A stretch of DNA of 64,000 nucleotides from DASVWZ01 sp963708575 (GCA_963708575.1 CAVPTB010000007.1:2418001-2482000), one strand, 5' to 3'; positions 36,928 to 45,738 are shown, counted from the stretch's first letter. Notes: generated from the letters alone by a model not told the origin. A program made the numbers and translations.

Positions 36928-37592
36928 ACCAGGGATCCTCCGCTGAAATCGCCGGCACGCCAATACTGTCTAGAGTCGAATCGGCACAGGAAGCTGCAGG
37001 CGAGGTAAAAGCTTAACAGAGAGCTTCAGCCATTGTATTCGGTGATTACGCTTAAAATCCCGACGCATCGGTTTAGTCATTTCGCGAGGAGCGCCGTACG
37101 CTAAAGCCGCCGCCTCCGTCACCGCAAGAGACTCCGCCCTGACCCTTGCGATTCTCATCCGGCCCGATCTTAAGGCGTGGCACTGTTGTGCCATCCCTCG
37201 CTATGACAGACTGTCCCTCTGTGCACCGTCGGGGACACTCTGTCCTCGCAATTCCCCCCGGCTATTTTTCATGTCGTTGATTCGATACCGAACTTGCGAC
37301 CCAACCATACGGCCAGTCGATTGCTTTTGTATTAGCGAACGCCGATCGATGTGAAGCGGAAAATACCTTAGCCAAGGGCATCCACCCCGGCACCGCATCA
37401 CGGGATCGTGAGACGCGTAAGAAGTTCTTCTGTGCACTAGACGAACCTATCTTGCCGCTTCACCGAAATTCGCTGTCTCCGAGCGGCCGCAAACCCCGGA
37501 GATAGCTCAGTCCTCACCAGCAGGGTCCAATCCTGCGTGCCACTACCAGCTTGTTAATTTGATTCGCTCGTCATGAACTCATAGGAGAGTGT
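36928..37592. other. Long intergenic region with a tRNA-like fragment
   Basis: About 660 bases with no convincing gene; short leftward frames at 36,970-37,194 and 37,201-37,437 lack family resemblance or ribosome sites. TGGCAC-TGTT-GTGCCA near 37,175-37,190 is a small hairpin. At 37,520-37,536 GCAGG-GTCCAAT-CCTGC resembles a tRNA T-arm followed by GTGCCACTACCA, and TAGCTCAGT upstream resembles a D-arm, but no matching 5' acceptor strand or anticodon arm is present. Confidence 0.4.
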
Positions 37593-37934
37593 ATGAAGCC
37601 CGCATTTTTATTAGTAATGATCTTCACTCTGGGAACGGCGTCCTCGTCGTTCGCGCAGTCATTCAACCGTACTTCAGACGTTCTCTTTGGAGCTGTAGTT
37701 TCAACCCCGGTTGCCCTGGCGACGCAGAAGCCATGGCTGGGTTTGGTCGCAGGACTCGCCGCAGCGGGCATCGATGATGGCTACAAAATGCATGACTCAA
37801 CCATCAGCATGAGGCCGCGAACGGCGGCTTATCACATGTCCCTGATGGGTGTCGGCGCCTTGGCCGGATACGGCCTCGGCAAGTGGCAACAGCACCTTGA
37901 CCGCAAACGCACCCGCGACTTCTACGCGAGATAG
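37593..37934 (+). CDS. Small secreted or membrane hypothetical protein
   Basis: 113 residues with ATAGGAGAG upstream and a signal peptide (KPAFLLVMIFTLGTASSSFAQ). The mature part has two glycine/alanine-rich hydrophobic stretches (WLGLVAGLAAAGIDD, SLMGVGALAGYGLGKW) resembling small YfiM/DUF2279-like membrane proteins. Function unknown. Confidence 0.75.
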   Translation: MKPAFLLVMIFTLGTASSSFAQSFNRTSDVLFGAVVSTPVALATQKPWLGLVAGLAAAGIDDGYKMHDSTISMRPRTAAYHMSLMGVGALAGYGLGKWQQHLDRKRTRDFYAR

Positions 37935-38078
37935 ACGCGCCTCCCCCTGATGGCACTAGCCGTTTCGCAACGTTTCCCTGCCTCTGAAAACCCAGAGGCC
38001 GGGGCAGCCTCTATAGAGCCAGGTCGAGAAGAATCAAAAGCCAAATTCCCGGCTCGCCGGTGTTATCCTTTTTCGACT

Positions 38079-38495
38079 ATGGAAGCCAAAGGTCTGACTC
38101 CGATCTTGAACGTGTCCGACATCGCCGCCACCTTCGCGTGGTTTGAGAAGTGGGGATGGAAGAAATTGTGGGATTGGGGAACCCCTCCGACATTTGGCGC
38201 GGTTGGATCAGGGAAGGAAGCTTGCATCTTTCTTTGTCAGGGAGCGCAGGGAGGCCGCGGCCGCGGCGCTAACACCACAACCTTTCAGCGCGAGGGAGAC
38301 GAAGAAGGCGACAAGGGCGTCTGGATGTCGGTCTGGGTGGACGACGTGGACGAGATGCACAAACATTGCGTCGCCGCCGGGCTGGATGTCACCTTTCCAC
38401 CCACCAATATGCCGTGGAACGTCCGCGAAATGCACCTTCGCCATCCCGATGGCCACGTGTTCCGTGTCGGCCGCGGATTCGAGATCGGGAAGTAG
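38079..38495 (+). CDS. Glyoxalase/bleomycin-resistance (VOC) family protein
   Basis: 138 residues from ATG 38079. The beta-alpha-beta-beta-beta units are visible: LTPILNVSDIAATFAWFEKWGWKKLW, then WMSVWVDDVDEMHKHCVAAGLDV and the closing MHLRHPDGHVFRVGRG. VOC proteins coordinate a metal or bind small toxic molecules. The internal RGRGANTTTFQREGDEEGDKGV loop is unusually charged. Substrate unknown. Confidence 0.88.
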   Translation: MEAKGLTPILNVSDIAATFAWFEKWGWKKLWDWGTPPTFGAVGSGKEACIFLCQGAQGGRGRGANTTTFQREGDEEGDKGVWMSVWVDDVDEMHKHCVAAGLDVTFPPTNMPWNVREMHLRHPDGHVFRVGRGFEIGK

Positions 38496-38610
38496 AACTG
38501 GTGTGCTTGTGTGAGCGAGGTTTACGCGGGAGGTGTGCCTTCGCGAGCTGCACAATGGCAACGGAACGAGGGGCGCATCTACAATCTGAACACCCGAGGA
38601 AAAGTCGTTC

Positions 38611-39620
38611 GTGTTCTTTCAGTTCACTTCCGAAGTTACTGCTCTTGCCGCGCACCTGGGCAAGGGCGATGCATTGAAATTTTGCTTTGATCGGCCGAGG
38701 GTGGTTTCCGTTCGTTTGAGCAAGACCTATCCTGACGGCCTCAACCCGCATGTTCCCTCGGATGCAGTCTGCACAGGTACAACCACTGCCGATCCTGCGG
38801 ATGCCAAAATCACAGCCGAACTCAAAGCTGGCGTGGGTAGTCCCTGTGGTTGAAGGGAAGGTTAAACAGGACGACGCGACACTCCAGTTTGTCGACAGTG
38901 TGCTTGCCGATCTGCGCGCGCTGATGATGTCAACAGTCGGCCTGTTCCGATGGCGACATGGGATCGCGGAAGGCCCACCCGAGCCCTGCCACACGCTAAA
39001 AGCATGCTACTCGGAAGATGGCAAGGTCTGGCGTGAGATTCTTCTGGCCAGAAGTATCAAGATACGTTTTGGGATGAGCTATTGGGGCACTCTGGACAAT
39101 GACATATGTAAACAGGTGGTCGAATTGGCAACCGCAGGAATGGAAGAACCACTTGGTCGGCAACTGTTCAGGGAAGCGTGGAGCCAAAAGGGTTCGCACC
39201 CTCGAAGCGCTCTTGTGATCGGAGTTGCGGCAGCAGAAGTCGGGTTCAAGAACTCGTGGGCACCTTAGTGCCTCAGGCCCAATGGCTAGTCGACGAAATC
39301 CAGACTCCATCCCTTTCCAAAATGTTGTCGAAGTTCCTTCCAATCCTACCTGTCAAGGCCAGATTCGAGGGCTCACCCTATCTCGTCCGCCGAAAGCCCT
39401 TCTTCGTCAGCTGGACAAAGCCGTAGAACGTCGGAACAAGTTAGTTCATTCAGGAGAACCGCCTCCCAAATGGGATGAGCTTGAAGAGATGCTTCGCGCA
39501 GTTAACGATTTCCTGTGGATGTGCGACCTCTATCAGGGGCATCTTTGGGCGGCGAAGAACATCTCCGCTGAGATACTGAATGCGTGGAGGGGCGACGACA
39601 CCAAGAGGCCCCCGAAGTAA
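38611..39620 (+). pseudogene. Decayed gene with HEPN-like C-terminus (three frameshifts)
   Basis: Four frame segments read as one protein of about 330 residues: MFFQFTSEVTALAAHLGKGD to AELKAG; then VVPVVEGKVKQDDATLQFVDSVLADLRAL to GVAAAEVGFK; then ELVGTLVPQAQWLVDEIQTPSLSKMLSKFLPILPVKARFEG; then PPKALLRQLDKAVERRNKLVHSGE to AAKNISAEILNAW. Frame changes lie near 38,845, 39,255 and 39,375. The last segment has RNKLVH, the Rx4-6H-type motif of HEPN domains. It is probably inactive in this genome unless the indels are sequence errors. The original function is unknown. Confidence 0.65.
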
Positions 39621-39685
39621 ATTGCCCCGCATGATGAGTGACGAAGGTCTTTACACTCATTGCCCCCCGGTTCTCTGCCCAACGT

Positions 39686-39760
39686 CTACCTTGGTCGACC
39701 GAAGAACAAGACGTAGCCGTCAGGGGTCGTAAATCTCGAAGCCGCGAAGACCGTCCTGGG
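39686..39760 (-). pseudogene. 3'-end fragment of a glyoxalase (VOC) gene
   Basis: These bases align with the last 75-85 bases of the VOC gene ending at 41,244 (same orientation, roughly 85% identical by eye, same stop codon TAG). One extra G breaks the frame. Translated, both read GLRGFEI-DPDGYVLFFGRPR. No upstream half of the gene is present here. Two toxin-antitoxin modules lie between the fragment and the intact copy. Confidence 0.7.
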
Positions 39761-39887
39761 TATCCTGAGGCCGGGCGAAAAAGACACGGGAACGTCCCGT
39801 CTATCCCCTGTCCCCGTTTCCCCCAGCATCAACAATTCTTGTGAAGGGGGCTACCAGCCACCGCCGTTTTTGTTCTAAACGAACGTG

Positions 39888-40181
39888 TTACCGTGAGTGC
39901 CAACGCCTCGGATCGCGCCGGCCGTGAAAGCAGGCGATTACCACAATCCGATGTTCTTGAACCTCGAAGAATATTCCGTAGGGGAAACGCCGCACGCCAG
40001 CCCGGCGCCGTCCCCGGTAGATGACGGGAAATTGTAGAGGATGTTCTGCCAGCGTCTCGACCGTGGCGTCGACTGCCAGCGCGAAACGCTCCCCAAGTTC
40101 CGGGCGGATGTTGTCATACCAAGCCCGCGCTTCCAGCAAGTCCTCATTCGCCTCTGGTGTCCAGACGACCGGGAGCGTCAC
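39888..40181 (-). CDS. parE: ParE/RelE-type toxin
   Basis: About 97 residues from GTG 40181, which overlaps the antitoxin stop by four bases (GTGA); an ATG at 40217 would overlap by 40. The RelE/ParE fold is clear: VVWTPEANEDLLEARAWYDNIRPELGERFALAVDATVETLAEHPLQFPVIYRGRRRAGVRRFPYGIFFEVQEHRIVVIACFHGRRDPRRW. The ending IVVIACFHGRRDPRRW is diagnostic of ParE, which poisons gyrase or mRNA. Confidence 0.92.
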   Translation of the reverse strand: MTLPVVWTPEANEDLLEARAWYDNIRPELGERFALAVDATVETLAEHPLQFPVIYRGRRRAGVRRFPYGIFFEVQEHRIVVIACFHGRRDPRRWHSR

Positions 40182-40390
40182 GATCTTTTCAACAGGCCCG
40201 CCCTGACTTGTTGCCACGGGATAACATCGGAAGGGTTTTGCTCATATCGAGAGATACGGTAGTCGAGCTCCGCCCGTTGCGCGTCCGTCAGTGATACGGC
40301 GTCCGCTTCCAGGCTTTCCCAGACTGTGTCCAGCAGATCCGCCTTCTCGGCAGGAGAGAGGCTGCTGATCTGCTCTCGAAAATCGCTCAT
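40178..40390 (-). CDS. Addiction-module antitoxin (CHP02574 family)
   Basis: 70 residues. The order SSLSPAEKADLLDTVWESLEADAVSLTDAQRAELDYRISRYEQNPSDVIPWQQVRAGL is that of the short putative addiction-module component family which always precedes ParE-type toxins. It is fused translationally to the toxin by overlap. Intact module. Confidence 0.9.
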   Translation of the reverse strand: MSDFREQISSLSPAEKADLLDTVWESLEADAVSLTDAQRAELDYRISRYEQNPSDVIPWQQVRAGLLKRS

Positions 40391-40547
40391 ACACCTATAA
40401 CCTAGCGCGGTTTTCCAGTTGAGGCAAGCGCACTTCTGGCCGCTCGTCAGGAATTCTCCCCGGGAAGCGCGGGACGGTCAGACGGGACATTCGCCAGTTC
40501 TCCGCAACCACACCCCTGTGCTGCCGTCTACGGCGGTTGGCGGTTGG

Positions 40548-40889
40548 CTATTCCGCTGCCAAGAGTACCTCGGGATGCTTGTGGGCGATAGTCAGCAGCT
40601 TCAGGGTTGCTTCTCGCGGGTGTCGGACACCTTGTTCCCAACTTTCGACAGCATTGGGACTGACATTGATGATCCGCGCGAACACCACCTGACTGACATT
40701 GAAGGACTTGCGGATGGCCCGGATCTGATGAGGGGTCAGCGGCTTGGGTGGAGGCGGCAGTTCCGTCACTCGCAACCCCGCCGCGTCGCCCTGCTCGAAA
40801 TTCACCGCTCCCTGCAGCGACTGTCGCAGTTCGCTGAAGATCTTTATCTTCTTCTTGTTTTTTTTGTTCTTGTTCTTGGCTTGTTTCAT
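40548..40889 (-). CDS. higA: HigA-type antitoxin (XRE helix-turn-helix)
   Basis: 113 residues. The DNA-binding part is TPHQIRAIRKSFNVSQVVFARIINVSPNAVESWEQGVRHPREATLKLLTIAHKHPEVL, the canonical HigA-2 family helix-turn-helix. The N-terminus is a striking lysine/asparagine run (KQAKNKNKKNKKKIKIF) not usual for the family. It begins 11 bases after the toxin stop, so the order toxin-antitoxin fits HigBA. Confidence 0.92.
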   Translation of the reverse strand: MKQAKNKNKKNKKKIKIFSELRQSLQGAVNFEQGDAAGLRVTELPPPPKPLTPHQIRAIRKSFNVSQVVFARIINVSPNAVESWEQGVRHPREATLKLLTIAHKHPEVLLAAE

Positions 40890-40900
40890 AAGGACGTCCT

Positions 40901-41152
40901 TTACTTCGATGCCCTGACTTGATGACGGCTTTCCAGATACAGGTAGAGGAAGCGATATCCGCCCCGCTTCCCTTTACCTCGAACGGGATTCGAACATCTT
41001 GCTTTGCGAATTCCTCCGAGCCCTCGCACGAGGTCACCACGGACCGGATTGTCGAGAAGATCGGTCTGAATGAGGCTGAGCACATCCAGAGCTGCCGCTC
41101 CAGCCATCCCGTGCAGTCGCTTCGTAAAAATGCTGGACTCGATGTATACCAC
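40901..41152 (-). CDS. higB: HigB/RelE-type toxin, C-terminally short
   Basis: 83 residues from GTG 41152. VYIESSIFTKRLHGMAGAAALDVLSLIQTDLLDNPVRGDLVRGLGGIRKARCSNPVRGKGKRGGYRFLYLYLE is a clear HigB-2-type RelE fold (GLGGIRKAR, GKGKRGGYR). After LYLYLE the usual last strand and tail (about 20-25 residues, normally with a hydrophobic LLxxYxKxExxDL) is replaced by SRHQVRASK and a stop. The toxin may be inactivated by truncation. Confidence 0.82.
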   Translation of the reverse strand: MVYIESSIFTKRLHGMAGAAALDVLSLIQTDLLDNPVRGDLVRGLGGIRKARCSNPVRGKGKRGGYRFLYLYLESRHQVRASK

Positions 41153-41169
41153 TGAGTGGTATATACCAC
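41145..41169. promoter_or_regulatory. HigBA operator overlapping the toxin start codon
   Basis: TATACCACTGAGTGGTATA (41145-41163) is a perfect 9+1+9 palindrome, immediately followed by a third half-site TATACCAC (41162-41169) and then a partial GGGTAT. HigA proteins bind such palindromes. The toxin GTG (41150-41152 on the minus strand) lies inside it. Confidence 0.75.
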
Positions 41170-41243
41170 ATCGGGGTATGTTGATCAACTGCCGATGGCG
41201 TATTCCGCGTTTACACTCAGTGACTGTCCCCGCTCGCCGCCGT

Positions 41244-41633
41244 CTACCTCGGTCTCCCGAAGAACAACACATATCCGTCAGGGTCAGAAATCTCGAACCC
41301 GCGAAGACCATCATGGGTATCTTTAAGTGGGACGCTGAATGCTGCGCCGTGATTTTCGAATTCCATAGCCAGCGCATCCGGATCTGGCGCATAGACGTAG
41401 GCATCCCACCGCATCGAGGAGCAACGCTTAGGGTTCGGCAGCGGCGCGACGTCTTTCTCGGACTTGACGAAGATCTGCACTCCGTCGCGGCCGATGATGG
41501 CGAAAAAAGGGTCGCGATCCGGCTGCTGGAACCTGGTCTCAAAACCAAGCCTGTCACCGTAAAAAGCGATGGTCTGATCGACGTTGCTGACGATGAAGAA
41601 CGGTGAAATTGCCGGCGTCGTTGCTCGTGTCAT
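41244..41633 (-). CDS. Glyoxalase/bleomycin-resistance (VOC) family protein
   Basis: 129 residues. A single VOC domain: AISPFFIVSNVDQTIAFYGDRLGFETRFQ, then FAIIGRDGVQIFVKSE, AYVYAPDPDALAMEFENHGAAF and the end GLRGFEISDPDGYVLFFGRPR. Complete and in frame. Its last 80 or so bases recur in degenerate form at 39,686, on the other side of the two toxin-antitoxin modules. Confidence 0.92.
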   Translation of the reverse strand: MTRATTPAISPFFIVSNVDQTIAFYGDRLGFETRFQQPDRDPFFAIIGRDGVQIFVKSEKDVAPLPNPKRCSSMRWDAYVYAPDPDALAMEFENHGAAFSVPLKDTHDGLRGFEISDPDGYVLFFGRPR

Positions 41634-41873
41634 AAGCGTGGACCCTCTTGCACCGGCATTTTACGTTTTACGCAGCCATTTTCAAAAATGCGATCAAGCC
41701 CGTCTGCCCTGGCGTTTCGCCATCGTGAATCTTCAGCAAGCTCCTTTTTCAAAGCTGCCCCAGCAAATCTAATCAGCGCGGCCACACGTGTAGAATCGCA
41801 GTCGTTCATGTGAGTCAAAAGAGAGTATCGCCTGATGAGCATTGACCACTCATTCCGTAAGCCAGGAGGCCCA

Positions 41874-43382
41874 ATGTCGAGATCTGGAACGTTGTTGATG
41901 CTGTGCGTGATGCTTCTTCTCTCCGAGTCTCCGCTTGCGCCGCAAACTTCGACCGCACAGGCTGCGGCGCCTCAACTTTCCGATGCCCGCACCGCTTGCG
42001 CGCCCGACGTGCAGAAGCTTTGTCCTGGCGTACCTGCCGGCGGCGGGCGAATCCTCGCCTGCCTCAAACAGCACAAGGACGAAGTCTCGGACGGCTGTAG
42101 ACGCGCCATCCTGAGCGCCATGGGAAAATCGAGCGGCGATGCGAATTCTGCCGACAGTCCGGCACCCGCAGCTTCGAGTCCTGCTCCTCCCACCGCCAAT
42201 CCGGCTCCAGCAGCGTCAACCACCCCACCAAGTTCGACAAGTAAATCCAGTTTGCCGAATAAACAGAAAAGCAACGCTTCCCCGACTACTACAGCCATGT
42301 CAGGAGAGCGCTACTTCTTGATGAAACGCGTCCAGATCATCGACCAGGGCCTGGGTCAGGGAAAACCCGCCTATGACCTGATGATCCCGAAAGACTGGCA
42401 ATTCAAGGGCTGGGTGAATGTGGGCGTGGCCGAGGGCGGATGTTTCGGCGACTGGTTTTCGGTCGTTGGAATCGCCGACAGTCCCGACAACTCCATCGAG
42501 CTGCAGATTCTTCCACAGTCCACGTTTCAGTACATCGACGATCCCGCCGGGCAGCGGCAGATGCAGACGCAAAATCAAAACGACGTGAAGTTCGGCATGA
42601 AAGCGTGTCCCGTCCGCCCGCCGGTCCGGGCAGAGGAGTTTCTGCGTCACGACATGGTTCCGAAATGTACCAAGGCGTGCAAGAACACTACCGTTGTATC
42701 GGCTGAGCCCTTTCCGGAACTTGAGGAGATGGTCCGTCACCAACTCGGCCTGTCCCCTGCGGCCGCAGCGGCTAACACAGGTAACACTCGCGTTGACGCC
42801 GCTCGCGTGCGCGTCGCCTTCGACGACGACAAAGGGCAACCGGCTGAGGGATGGATGGCGGCGGCCATTGTCGTGCACACCATACCCGCCGGCGGTCGCG
42901 GCGCGGCTTATGATTGGCACGCCGTGAACCTCCTATTTTTCAAAACTCCCAAAGGCAAGCTCGACGCTAATGACAGACTATTCAAGATGATCGCCAGCAC
43001 CATTCATCCCCAGCCGGAATGGCAGAGATGGAGCAACGGCGTCATTGCCTCTCTCTACCAGAAGAAGCAGGAGGAACTGGCAAAGCAGGCGGCGATCATC
43101 GCCGCGTTCCGGCAGCACGTCGCCGACGTCATCAACGGGGTCACCGCAAATCAGATGGCGGGCGCCAACCAATCTGCCTTTGGCCAGGACCAACTCATCC
43201 GCGGCGTGCAGACTTTCCGCGACCCGGCGACCGGCGGAACGCTGGAACTCAGCAATCAGTACGACCATGCCTGGCTCAATGGCGCCAATGAGTACGTCAT
43301 GAGTGACGATCCGAACTTCAATCCCAACGGCAACCTCAACGGCAGCTGGAATCAATTAGAGGTGGTGCGACCCCAACCTTAA
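41874..43382 (+). CDS. Secreted protein with cysteine-rich repeat and Ala/Pro/Ser linker
   Basis: About 502 residues from ATG 41874 (AGGAGG upstream); an in-frame ATG at 41835 is less likely. A signal peptide (GTLLMLCVMLLLSESPLA) precedes one Cys-rich GLG1-type repeat (DARTACAPDVQKLCPGV, ILACLKQHKDEVSDGCRRAI), which here may bind other proteins extracellularly. A low-complexity linker (SPAPAASSPAPPTANPAP) then joins a C-terminal domain of about 340 residues (YDLMIPKDWQFKGWVNVGVAEGGCFGDWFSVVG, then RKHVADVINGV-like helix). The C-terminal domain is not recognised. Confidence 0.8.
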   Translation: MSRSGTLLMLCVMLLLSESPLAPQTSTAQAAAPQLSDARTACAPDVQKLCPGVPAGGGRILACLKQHKDEVSDGCRRAILSAMGKSSGDANSADSPAPAASSPAPPTANPAPAASTTPPSSTSKSSLPNKQKSNASPTTTAMSGERYFLMKRVQIIDQGLGQGKPAYDLMIPKDWQFKGWVNVGVAEGGCFGDWFSVVGIADSPDNSIELQILPQSTFQYIDDPAGQRQMQTQNQNDVKFGMKACPVRPPVRAEEFLRHDMVPKCTKACKNTTVVSAEPFPELEEMVRHQLGLSPAAAAANTGNTRVDAARVRVAFDDDKGQPAEGWMAAAIVVHTIPAGGRGAAYDWHAVNLLFFKTPKGKLDANDRLFKMIASTIHPQPEWQRWSNGVIASLYQKKQEELAKQAAIIAAFRQHVADVINGVTANQMAGANQSAFGQDQLIRGVQTFRDPATGGTLELSNQYDHAWLNGANEYVMSDDPNFNPNGNLNGSWNQLEVVRPQP

Positions 43383-43671
43383 GCGCCTCAGACACCGGCG
43401 TTATAGATGCGGGCAATTCTTCCTCAATCCGGTTATGGAGGAGCTTCCCACCACTCCGGTCATTTCGAGCACGAAATATCCCTTCTCTATGCGTCGTCTT
43501 CCCCTTCGCCCTGGCCCTCTGAGCCATGCAATAACTCCTCGCAACGATATGGAAACATTCCGGTTGGGCCGTCATCGAGCCGCTAGCCGCAGGTCAGCAC
43601 GGGACCATTGACCCCACCCTGACGACGTGCGATAGTCCCCAGACTTCGTACTTTGCACCCAGGGGTCTTCA

Positions 43672-44706
43672 ATGAAACTGATTCGGGTAGGAAACATTTT
43701 TGCAGGTCTACTTTTTGTAGCCACGGCTGTGGGCGCCCCCGCGCAAACCATCACTACGCTCGACTTTCCCGGAGCTTTGGCAACCACCGCGTTCGCCATC
43801 AACGACTCCGGTGTGATCGTGGGAATTTACGGTGACACCAATAAATCGGCGCACTTCTACGTCCGCTCGAGCACCGGCAAGTATAAGAAATTTGACGTGA
43901 CCGGTGCCCACCCCGCCGCGCCTGGCATGGGGATCAACAAGTCCGGCGTCATCGCCGGTTACGACACCGACTCCAACAATGTGCACCATGGTTTCCTCCG
44001 AACTGCCAAGGGCGTCATTACGACCTTCGACGCACCCGGGGCCGGCACCTTCAGCAACGAGGGAACTTTCGTTTCCGCGATCGACAATGCGGGGGCAGTG
44101 GTGGGCTTTTACATCGATTCCAAAAACAAGCACCATGGCTATGTCCGCTCCAAAACCGGCACGTTCAAGACCTTTGAAGTTGCCGGGGCGGGCCACACCG
44201 GAACCGCTCCCGCCGGTATCAACACGTCCGGGACGGTCGCGGGAACCTGGAGGGATACTCAAGGCGTGTGGCACGGATTCATGCGCACCGCCGGCGGCAC
44301 CATCACTCCCTATGACGCTCCGGGCGGCTCCGACACCTACGGCGGAGAGATCAACACGGCCGGAACCATTGCGGGATGGTACGAGGACTCCACCGACACC
44401 CTGCACGGCTTCTCGCGCTCGGCCAGCGGCGCATTCACCTCGTTCGATGCTCCTGGCGCCGGCATCAGCTCAGGACTCGGAACGGTGGCTTTAGCGATCA
44501 ACGCGGCAGGCGCGATCACCGGACCCTATACCGATACAAACAACATAGAGCACAGCTACTATCGCGATGGCAGTGGTACCATCACCGATTTCGACCCCAC
44601 CGGCGCTACTCAGACCGAAGCCTGGGGCATCAACACTACGGGCGACGTCGTGGGATATTGGACCGACGGGAACACCGTGGTTCACGGCTTTCTGCGGACC
44701 CCCTAA
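43672..44706 (+). CDS. Secreted HAF-repeat protein
   Basis: 344 residues with a signal peptide ending near GAPAQ. Seven or so repeats follow of the form FDxPGA..GTxAxGINxxGxIVGxYxDxxNxxHGFLRxxxGxxTTFDAPGA. This is the HAF extracellular repeat common in Acidobacteriota and Planctomycetes, likely a beta-propeller. No function is known. Confidence 0.88.
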   Translation: MKLIRVGNIFAGLLFVATAVGAPAQTITTLDFPGALATTAFAINDSGVIVGIYGDTNKSAHFYVRSSTGKYKKFDVTGAHPAAPGMGINKSGVIAGYDTDSNNVHHGFLRTAKGVITTFDAPGAGTFSNEGTFVSAIDNAGAVVGFYIDSKNKHHGYVRSKTGTFKTFEVAGAGHTGTAPAGINTSGTVAGTWRDTQGVWHGFMRTAGGTITPYDAPGGSDTYGGEINTAGTIAGWYEDSTDTLHGFSRSASGAFTSFDAPGAGISSGLGTVALAINAAGAITGPYTDTNNIEHSYYRDGSGTITDFDPTGATQTEAWGINTTGDVVGYWTDGNTVVHGFLRTP

Positions 44707-44820
44707 GGTTTGCAAATGCTGTGACCTGCAGCGCTGTCCCATCAGCCCGGGTGAAACATAGTGGTGAGACATAATAAGGATGCTTGCGGGCTCGTCGACC
44801 GCGGGCCCATTCAAACCAAC

Positions 44821-44860
44821 GTTAGCCCACTCAAGTCCGTTTTGGCTTGAGTGGGCTAAC
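44821..44860. repeat. Perfect 15-bp inverted repeat, intergenic
   Basis: GTTAGCCCACTCAAG and CTTGAGTGGGCTAAC form a perfect stem around TCCGTTTTGG. No T-tract follows, so it is not a typical terminator. The segment GTTTTGGCTTGAGTGGG recurs in both long repeats at 48.2 and 48.75 kb, so this is a dispersed member of the same intergenic family. Confidence 0.75.
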
Positions 44861-45006
44861 TCTACCTCCACTGCCCCAGGCGGAACCTGAGGCTTATCCT
44901 CGCTCCGGCTCCTGCACACCGATTTTCTCAAACCGGATCATCGATAGTCCTCCAAACCCCATCAAACCCTATCCCTCCGCCTCTTCCCGACGGATACAAT
45001 GACGCC

Positions 45007-45738
45007 ATGAAAGACCTGACCAACCGAATTGCTCTTGTGACTGGCGCCAGTCGCGGGATCGGAGCCGCAGTTGCAATCGCATTAGCCAGGGCCGGTGCGC
45101 ATGTCGCAGTGAACTACCGCGAACGTGCCGACGCTGCCAACGCGGTCTGCGCCGAAATCACCGCGCTGGGCCGCAAGGCAATCGCGATTCAAGGCGATGT
45201 GTCAGTCTCGGCCGATGTAAGACGCATGGTCTCAGAGATTGAGGCGCGCCTTGGTTCGATCGACATCCTCGTCAACAACGCCGCGATCGCTCATCCGCGC
45301 AAATTAGAGGACATTACAGAAGCGGAATGGGACGAGGTGATGACCGTCAATCTGAAGTCGGTGTTCCTGGTAACGCAGGCTGTGGTTGGCGGCATGCGGC
45401 AAAGAAAGTGGGGACGCATCATCAACCTATCTTCCGTCGCTGCGCAGACCGGCGGGGCGGTCGGGCCACACTACGCCGCCTCCAAGGCGGGGATCATCGG
45501 GCTGACGCACTCCTGCGCCTCGTCGCTCGTTCGCGACGGCATCACCGCGAACGCCATTGCTCCCGCGCTCATCGAGACCGATATGGTCACCAACAACCCC
45601 AACGCGAAACCGGATCTTATTCCCATGGGGCATTTTGGCTCGGTGGACGACGTCGCATCCGTCGCCGTGATGCTGGCCATGAATGACTACATGACCGGCC
45701 AGACCATTTCGGTCAATGGCGGATGGTATATGAGCTAG
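45007..45738 (+). CDS. 3-oxoacyl-ACP reductase-like SDR (FabG family)
   Basis: 243 residues, usual FabG length. TGASRGIGAAVAIALARAGAHVAV, NNAAIAHPRKLEDITEAEWDEVMTVNLKS, catalytic Ser in NLSSVAAQTGG and Tyr/Lys in HYAASKAGIIGLTHS are all present, as is the C-terminal GQTISVNGGWYMS. Without fatty-acid genes nearby it could act on other 3-oxo substrates, so no gene symbol is given. Confidence 0.93.
   Translation: MKDLTNRIALVTGASRGIGAAVAIALARAGAHVAVNYRERADAANAVCAEITALGRKAIAIQGDVSVSADVRRMVSEIEARLGSIDILVNNAAIAHPRKLEDITEAEWDEVMTVNLKSVFLVTQAVVGGMRQRKWGRIINLSSVAAQTGGAVGPHYAASKAGIIGLTHSCASSLVRDGITANAIAPALIETDMVTNNPNAKPDLIPMGHFGSVDDVASVAVMLAMNDYMTGQTISVNGGWYMS

Noticed and set aside
36970..37437. Two short leftward open frames of 74 and 78 residues
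   Set aside because: Arg-rich shadow-like sequences with no ribosome site or recognisable motif.
37170..37545. tmRNA (ssrA)
   Set aside because: GTGGCAC near 37,175 could pair with GTGCCAC at 37,537, but the conserved tmRNA 5' end and tag reading frame are not there.
37430..37560. tRNA-Sec (selC) to go with the selenoprotein
   Set aside because: The T-arm-like hairpin lacks a matching 5' acceptor strand, an anticodon arm with UCA and a long variable arm.
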